In this document: positions 59,401 through 64,000 of the stretch, piece after piece
Position numbering within the stretch: the stretch's first letter is position 1
Layout of the letters: the number at the start of each line of letters is the position of its first letter
DNA from: Microbacterium sp. Clip185
GTDB lineage: Bacteria > Actinomycetota > Actinomycetes > Actinomycetales > Microbacteriaceae
DNA length: 64,000 bases
Assembly: GCF_028743715.1 (NCBI RefSeq)
Contig: NZ_CP117996.1
Coordinates: 1 to 64,000, forward strand
Direction of reading: 5' to 3'
Notes under the pieces: model-generated
The model's database searches: none
What the model was told of the DNA's origin: nothing
Seen by the model: only the letters and a program-made list of their open reading frames with translations
Made by a program: the position numbers and the translations under genes

Positions 59401-60336
59401 GGCGGGCACCGCATCCGCCATGCGCGCGGAGAGAGAGCGCGCCGCGGACGCGAACTCCGGCGGGCCCAGCACGGTGAACGACGCATCGAAACGCAGCACC
59501 CACGACAGCACTCCGGCCCACGACCACGACCCGACCCGGATGCGGCACACGGCGTCCGAGACGGCGACAGCCTCCGCGTCTGCGAGCCACGGCGCGGCAT
59601 CGCGAAGCGGCAGCTCCAACAGGATCTCGCCGTAGACGGGCCATGAGTCCGGCGCGTTGGATCCTCTCGCTCGCGCGGACAGGAACGCCGACGCATCCCC
59701 GTGAGGGATCGGGCGTCGGACGAACGACGCCCCGAGCGGGATCCGAGGCACCATCCGATCGAGGCGGAAGATGCGCCAGTCCTCGGCGTCGAGATCCCAC
59801 GCGATGAGGTACCACCGGCCGCCGCGGGCGACGACGGCGTGCGGCTCCACCCGGCGCGAGAGGTCATCTCGGTAGTCGAGGCGCAGGATGCGGCGTGTCT
59901 CGGTCGCCGTGCTCACCGCCTCCAGCACGGTGGGGTCCACGGCGCCCGATTCCGCCGCGTCGGTGAAACGGATGCCGTCGACCCGGTGCCGCAGCCGAGC
60001 CGGCATGACCTGCCGCACGGTGGCGAGGGCGCGCGCGGCAGCCTCGGCCACATCCACACCCGTCGCGGGGGCGCTCTGCAGTGCGATCGCGATCGCGACC
60101 GCCTGCTCGTCGTCGAAGAGCAGCGGCGGCAGCTCGGATCCCGCGGCGAGCCGGTAGCCGCCGTCCGGGCCCTTCGTGGCGTCGATCACGTATCCGAGCG
60201 CACGCAGACGCTCGATGTCGCGCCGCACCGTGCGCGGAGTCACGTCCAGCCGCTCGGCGAGCACGCCGCCCGGCCAGTCGCGCCGCGCCTGCAAGAGAGA
60301 CAGCAGCGCGAGCATGCGGGACGACGTCGCGGACAT
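59392..60336 (-). CDS. WYL-domain transcriptional regulator
   Basis: A 314-aa regulator: a DeoR-like winged helix at 1-60 (RMLALLSLLQARRDWPGGVL, TPRTVRRDIERLRALGY), then a WYL domain (about 140-230: RVEPHAVVARGGRWYLIAWD) and a C-terminal WCX extension. The WYL domain binds nucleotides or nucleic acid in characterised members. It is divergent from the VOC gene, its likely target. Confidence 0.9.
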   Translation of the reverse strand: MSATSSRMLALLSLLQARRDWPGGVLAERLDVTPRTVRRDIERLRALGYVIDATKGPDGGYRLAAGSELPPLLFDDEQAVAIAIALQSAPATGVDVAEAAARALATVRQVMPARLRHRVDGIRFTDAAESGAVDPTVLEAVSTATETRRILRLDYRDDLSRRVEPHAVVARGGRWYLIAWDLDAEDWRIFRLDRMVPRIPLGASFVRRPIPHGDASAFLSARARGSNAPDSWPVYGEILLELPLRDAAPWLADAEAVAVSDAVCRIRVGSWSWAGVLSWVLRFDASFTVLGPPEFASAARSLSARMADAVPAGR

Positions 60337-60435
60337 GTCTCCATTCTCGGTCGGGTAGCGGACAGAAAGCGTCCTCTATGTCGTCGATCGTGGAGATCGC
60401 GGCGCTCGCCGCATCCCATCGACCGAGGACACACC

Positions 60436-60897
60436 ATGACGATCACGACCACCACCCACCTCAACTTCCGCGGTGCCGCACGCGAGGCCCTCGAGTTCTA
60501 CCAGTCCGTCTTCGGCGGCCGGCTCATGGTCGCCACCTACGCCGAGATGGGCATGCCCGCGGACATTCCCGGGGCCGACCGCATCGTCTTCGGCCAGCTG
60601 GAGAGCGCCGATGGATTCCGCGTGATGGCCTACGACATCCCGGGTCAGGACGCGGGCGCCGCGGATGCCGGAACGACCAGCCGCGCGAACGGCGTGACGG
60701 TGACCGACCGCACGTTCTTCCAGTCCGTGCGCGGTGAGTCGCTGGAGGACATGACCGCGATCTGGGAACGTCTCGTCGAGGGTGCGGACATCATCGAGCC
60801 GCTCGCCGCCTCGGCGTGGAGCCCCGGTTTCGGCATGCTCACCGACCGCTTCGGCGTGACGTGGGTCGTCGACGTGCAGGCGCCCTACGCCGGCTGA
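60436..60897 (+). CDS. VOC-family protein, PhnB-like
   Basis: A 153-aa glyoxalase/bleomycin-fold protein of the PhnB type: THLNFRGAAREALEFYQSVF, YDIPG, then MLTDRFGVTWVVDV. The family includes demethylases and resistance proteins, but most members are uncharacterised. It is 99 bp from the divergent WYL regulator. Confidence 0.85.
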   Translation: MTITTTTHLNFRGAAREALEFYQSVFGGRLMVATYAEMGMPADIPGADRIVFGQLESADGFRVMAYDIPGQDAGAADAGTTSRANGVTVTDRTFFQSVRGESLEDMTAIWERLVEGADIIEPLAASAWSPGFGMLTDRFGVTWVVDVQAPYAG

Positions 60898-60905
60898 CAC
60901 GCGGC

Positions 60906-60937
60906 GCGTTTCGACTCGCGGAGCTCGCTCAACGACC
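60906..60937. repeat. dispersed repeat family 1 copy
   Basis: GCGTTTCGACTCGCGGAGCT then CGCTCAACGACC, followed by degenerate pieces to about 61012 that include an inverted part. Confidence 0.85.
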
Positions 60938-61088
60938 AGGGCCGGGCCCTCCCTCGCGTCGCTCGCTCGCCGACCAGAGCCGGGGGTCGGTTGAGCGGGC
61001 GACGCGAGAAGCGGCTGCGGCCGACAGAGTCCTGCAGGACGGCCCGATGCGCCCGGAGTGAACCCGATCCGGCTCGTAGGGTGAGCAG

Positions 61089-62000
61089 GTGACGCTGCTG
61101 ATGACCCTCACCTCCGGGCTGCTCTGGCTGACGGCGGGCAAAACGCGGCGCGACCTGTCGGGCAGCGCCTACTTGAAGAGCCTCGATCCGGATCGGGCGC
61201 CGCAGGCCGTCCCGCGGGACGCGTCACGCTGGGGAGAGATGACCGCGCACGAGGTCGCGGGTCGCCTCGTCCGACGATGGCAGCCCGAGGATCATGTCGC
61301 AGGTCGCGAGCTGATCTACTTCCCCGGCGGGGGATTCGTGAACCCCCTCGCGACGGCGCACTGGTGGATCATCCGCCGCCTCATGACGCACACGCGCGCG
61401 GCCGTCACGATCGCCGACTACCCGCTCACCCCCGAGCACACGTACGACCAGGCGCGTGCCTTCGTCGACGCGGTGTACGCCCACCTCGCCGGCGACCCGC
61501 GCACCACGCAGCTGTTCGTCGCCGGGGACTCCGCCGGCGGCAACGTCGCCCTCTCTCTGGCGCTGCGCGTGCGCGACGAGAAGCGTCGACCGATCGACGG
61601 CCTGATCCTCCTCGCCCCGTGGGTCGACCCGACGATGCGCAATCCGGAGGCGGTCCGGCTGGAGCGCTGCGATCCGTCGCTGCGCTGCGCGGGCCTGCGG
61701 GCAGCCGGTGTCGCGTGGGCGGGGAGTCTGTCGACCGATGACCCTCAGATCAGCCCCCTGTACGACTCTCTCGCCGACCTGCCGCCGACCCTGCTGTTCC
61801 AGGGCGGTCGCGACATCTTCTTCGCCGACGCGCAGCTCTTCGCCGAGAAGGCGCACCGGGCCGGCAGTCCCGTGCGGCTGGTCGTCGCCCCCGACGGCTT
61901 CCACGTCTACCCCGGGGCGTACTGGACGAAGGAAGGGCGAGAGGCCTACGAACTCGCCGCCCGCTTCGCCGACGACCCGGCCGGCGTGAGCGGGCGCTAG
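61089..62000 (+). CDS. alpha/beta hydrolase, HSL/steryl acetyl hydrolase type
   Basis: A 303-aa esterase-type hydrolase. The oxyanion loop reads YFPGGGFVNP, the nucleophile motif is GDSAGG, Asp lies in GGRDIFFAD and His in DGFHVYPG, which gives a full catalytic triad. The family (hormone-sensitive lipase group) cleaves short acyl esters. The start is GTG at 61089. Confidence 0.88.
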   Translation: MTLLMTLTSGLLWLTAGKTRRDLSGSAYLKSLDPDRAPQAVPRDASRWGEMTAHEVAGRLVRRWQPEDHVAGRELIYFPGGGFVNPLATAHWWIIRRLMTHTRAAVTIADYPLTPEHTYDQARAFVDAVYAHLAGDPRTTQLFVAGDSAGGNVALSLALRVRDEKRRPIDGLILLAPWVDPTMRNPEAVRLERCDPSLRCAGLRAAGVAWAGSLSTDDPQISPLYDSLADLPPTLLFQGGRDIFFADAQLFAEKAHRAGSPVRLVVAPDGFHVYPGAYWTKEGREAYELAARFADDPAGVSGR

Positions 62001-62009
62001 ATTCTCGCC

Positions 62010-62372
62010 ATGGCGGATTCGGACGGGCGCTTCGCGGCGATCCAGGCCGCGGAGACCGCCCTGCTCTCGAGCGAGATCCGCGGTGATCGGTATGCGGCGG
62101 CGAGACTGCTGCATCCTGACTTCACCGAGATCGGGCGCTCCGGACGCCACTGGACGCGAACGGAGATCCTGGAGGCGCTCGCGGCGGAAGGTCTGCGGGA
62201 CACCCCGTCGCCGGACGACTGGCGGTTCGTCGAGGTCGCCCCGGACACGGTGCTCGTGACGTACCGACTGAGCTCAGCGACGACCGTCAGCAGGCACTCG
62301 TCGCTGTGGACGCTGAGCGCACAGGGCCCGCGGATGCTCTTTCACCAGGGCACGCTGGTGCCGGAGGACTGA
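62010..62372 (+). CDS. NTF2-like (DUF4440) protein
   Basis: A 120-aa SnoaL/NTF2-fold protein: FAAIQAAETALLSSEIRGDR, LHPDFTEIGRSGRHWTR and the end MLFHQGTLVP are typical of DUF4440. It starts 9 nt after the hydrolase stop, so they are probably cotranscribed. Confidence 0.85.
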   Translation: MADSDGRFAAIQAAETALLSSEIRGDRYAAARLLHPDFTEIGRSGRHWTRTEILEALAAEGLRDTPSPDDWRFVEVAPDTVLVTYRLSSATTVSRHSSLWTLSAQGPRMLFHQGTLVPED

Positions 62373-62379
62373 ACGGGCG

Positions 62380-62583
62380 TCACTCCTTCTCGGCGTCGCC
62401 GGTCTCGTCGGTCTTGTCGCTCTTGGACGTCGTGCCGATGACGACGAATGTGATCGCCAGGACGAAGAACGGCAGTGCGACGGCGATGTTGTCCATCGTG
62501 AGCCAGAAGACGACGGCCAGGGTGAAGAAGGTGAAGCCGACCGTCGCGTAGGTCGAGTTCCAGGACTGCTTCTGGTCGCTCAT
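62380..62583 (-). CDS. small two-TM membrane protein
   Basis: A 67-aa protein with two TM helices (about 13-30 and 34-50) and an acidic C-terminal tail (SKSDKTDETGDAEKE). The function is unknown; it is convergent with the NTF2-like gene. Confidence 0.7.
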   Translation of the reverse strand: MSDQKQSWNSTYATVGFTFFTLAVVFWLTMDNIAVALPFFVLAITFVVIGTTSKSDKTDETGDAEKE

Positions 62584-62700
62584 GCCGCGAGCCTACGAGC
62601 GCACCGCTGCGCAGCGGATCCCCCGTGCGACGGAGAACGCGCGCTTCTCACGGCCCGGGCCCGATCGCAGAGCCGATGCCGGTGCCTACGCTCGTCGGCG

Positions 62701-63759
62701 GTGCACCCCTTCTACGATCCGACCCTGACCTACGAGCAGAACTACGCGCGCGGGCCGTTCGGGGCATTCGCCGATCCGGTGGCGGATGCGGCGCCTCCAT
62801 TCCTCGGAAGCAGTTTCGTCGGCCGGTCGGTCGGCATCCCGTTCGGCATCCCGGCGGGGCCGTTGCTGAACGCACGCTTCGTGGCGGCCGCCTTCGCGCA
62901 CGGCTACGACCTCGCGGTCTACAAGACCGTGCGCACGCGCGCGCACCCGAGCAACCCGTACCCGAACGTGCTCGCCGTGCACGTCGACGGCGACCTCGCG
63001 CCGGATGCCGGTGCCGTCCACGCAGACGGCGAGTTCACCGAACCCCTGTCGATCAGCAACTCGTTCGGGGTGCCCTCGCGTGATCCCGACATCTGGCAGC
63101 CCGACATGGCCGCGGCCGTCGCGGCCGCGGGGGCGGGGCAGCTGCTCATCGGCAGCTTCCAGGGCACCCGGGGCTCCGGCGGCGAGTTGGCGCTCGTGGC
63201 CGACCATCTGCGTGCGGCCCGGCTCGTCGTGGAGACGGGGGCGCCCGTGCTCGAGCTCAACCTGTCGTGCCCGAACGAGGGTGCCGCATCCCTGCTCTGC
63301 TTCGACATCCCGCGCGTGCGCCGCATCCTCGCCGTCGTGAAGGACGAGATCGGCGAGATCCCGCTGCTCGTCAAGCTCGCGTACTTCGACACGGATGCGG
63401 CCCTCGAACGCCTCGTCGAGGCAACCGCGGAGTTCGTGGCGGGCTATGCCGCGGTCAACACGATCCCCGCTCGGCTCGTGACCGCATCCGGAGCGCCCGC
63501 GCTCGGCGCCGGACGCGAGAGCGCCGGTGTGTGCGGCGCCGCCATCCGGTGGGCGGGGCTCGAGATGACCGCCCGGCTCGCCCGTATCCGCGCGCTCCGC
63601 GACGCCGACTTCGCGATCGTGGGCGCCGGGGGCGTGGCGAGCGCGGCGGACTACCTCGCGTACCGCGCGGCGGGAGCGGATGCGGTCATGAGTGCCACGG
63701 GGGCGATGTGGCACCCGGGCCTCGCCCGCGAGGTCGCTCGGGTCGCCGCGGCGGGCTGA
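62701..63759 (+). CDS. dihydroorotate dehydrogenase-like protein
   Basis: A 352-aa FMN TIM-barrel protein of the DHODH/DHPDH type: GIPFGIPAGPLLNARF, an SNSFGVPSRDP segment, LELNLSCPNEG, and the FMN phosphate loop IVGAGGVASAADYLAYRAAG. It lacks the membrane-binding N-terminal helices of class 2 enzymes. It may be a pyrimidine pathway enzyme or a paralogue; no pyr genes adjoin. The GTG start is at 62701. Confidence 0.8.
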   Translation: MHPFYDPTLTYEQNYARGPFGAFADPVADAAPPFLGSSFVGRSVGIPFGIPAGPLLNARFVAAAFAHGYDLAVYKTVRTRAHPSNPYPNVLAVHVDGDLAPDAGAVHADGEFTEPLSISNSFGVPSRDPDIWQPDMAAAVAAAGAGQLLIGSFQGTRGSGGELALVADHLRAARLVVETGAPVLELNLSCPNEGAASLLCFDIPRVRRILAVVKDEIGEIPLLVKLAYFDTDAALERLVEATAEFVAGYAAVNTIPARLVTASGAPALGAGRESAGVCGAAIRWAGLEMTARLARIRALRDADFAIVGAGGVASAADYLAYRAAGADAVMSATGAMWHPGLAREVARVAAAG

Positions 63760-63764
63760 CCTGC

Positions 63765-63794
63765 GTTTCGTCTCGCTGCGCTCGCTCAACGACC
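63765..63794. repeat. dispersed repeat family 1 copy
   Basis: GTTTCGTCTCGCTGCGCTCG then CTCAACGACC, identical to the copy at 55843-55872, located just after the DHODH-like stop. A short echo GTCAACGACC follows at about 63813. Confidence 0.9.
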
Positions 63795-63922
63795 GGGTCC
63801 GGGAGGCCCTAGAGTCAACGACCGGGCGCACGACCGGCCGGGGCACGAACCCCTCTGAGGTATCACGCGGGCGATACTTGCGAGGGATGCGGAGGCGGCG
63901 ACCCGCTTCGTAGCGTCCAAGA

Positions 63923-64000
63923 GTGGACGTCGTCACCGATCTCATCCTCCAGGCAGTCGCCTCGCCGTGGCTGCTGCCGGTCATGTTCGCCGCGGCCGTG
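63923..64000 (+). CDS. start of a DedA-type membrane protein gene (partial)
   Basis: A GTG at 63923 opens a frame of 26 codons to the window end, MDVVTDLILQAVASPWLLPV, with a hydrophobic end (MFAAAV). It resembles the N-terminus of DedA/SNARE-associated proteins of related genomes. The rest is outside the window. Confidence 0.45.
   Translation, partial: MDVVTDLILQAVASPWLLPVMFAAAV

Noticed and set aside
1..64000. tRNA, rRNA, tmRNA, riboswitch or CRISPR loci
   Set aside because: No cloverleaf, rRNA core sequence, known riboswitch core or repeat-spacer pattern was recognised by eye; a covariance-model scan would be needed to exclude weak cases.

Overview
The window is high-GC actinobacterial chromosome, most likely Microbacterium or a close relative in Microbacteriaceae. 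The evidence is the gene order around the replication origin (dnaA, rpmH, rnpA, yidD, yidC, jag, rsmG, parA, parB, then trxA, trxB, murJ, pcnA), the mycobacteria-like trxA/trxB/murJ/DUF6049 block, strong GC bias at third codon positions, GTG starts and LAxTG-type cell-wall sorting. It is an origin-proximal segment. dnaA runs leftward at the left edge, two perfect DnaA boxes sit between dnaA and rpmH, and three perfect parS sites lie in rsmG/parA.

Layout. 1-7.5 kb: replication, partition, RNase P, membrane insertion and 16S rRNA methylation genes. 7.4-15.6 kb: thioredoxin system, lipid II flippase with its DUF6049 partner, a DUF7059-type methyltransferase and the CCA-adding enzyme. 15.6-23.6 kb: small regulatory and metabolic units (azoreductase/HxlR pair, PadR/HAAS pair, GAF activator with ExaC-type aldehyde dehydrogenase and DUF779 protein, GtrA-like membrane protein, lipoprotein). 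23.7-29.4 kb: one probable operon of a divergent S-adenosylhomocysteinase-like enzyme, an MtaD/DadD-like amidohydrolase, a DUF985 cupin and a three-gene polar amino acid type ABC importer. 29.4-32.7 kb: repeats, tandem paralogous membrane proteins and an unknown protein. 32.9-39.2 kb: rpsF-ssb-rpsR-rplI, a sortase-anchored repeat surface protein, a secreted Val-rich protein and dnaB preceded by a DnaA-box cluster.

39.2-49 kb is an accessory island without intact mobility genes. It holds a 2TM-GAF protein with a translationally coupled 54-aa basic peptide, an ImmA-like/XRE pair upstream of a 1317-aa defence-like protein, a DDE transposase relic, a nuclease-like/HEPN gene pair and a stretch of decayed sequence. 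49-51.4 kb is ordinary (DinB-like protein, GNAT with divergent TetR). 51.5-54.7 kb is a WXG100-type effector locus with three tandem effector-tail/lipoprotein cassettes, only one of them complete. This, the HEPN pair and the 1317-aa locus are the most promising candidates for undescribed systems. 55-64 kb returns to typical chromosome: DoxX, ABM monooxygenase, secreted PAP2 phosphatase, GyrI-like, WYL regulator, VOC, alpha/beta hydrolase, NTF2-like, dihydroorotate dehydrogenase-like and the start of a DedA-type gene.

Three families of short dispersed or clustered intergenic repeats are present. No rRNA, tRNA, CRISPR array, intact IS or integrase was found. All calls come from reading the sequence; no alignment or database search was run.
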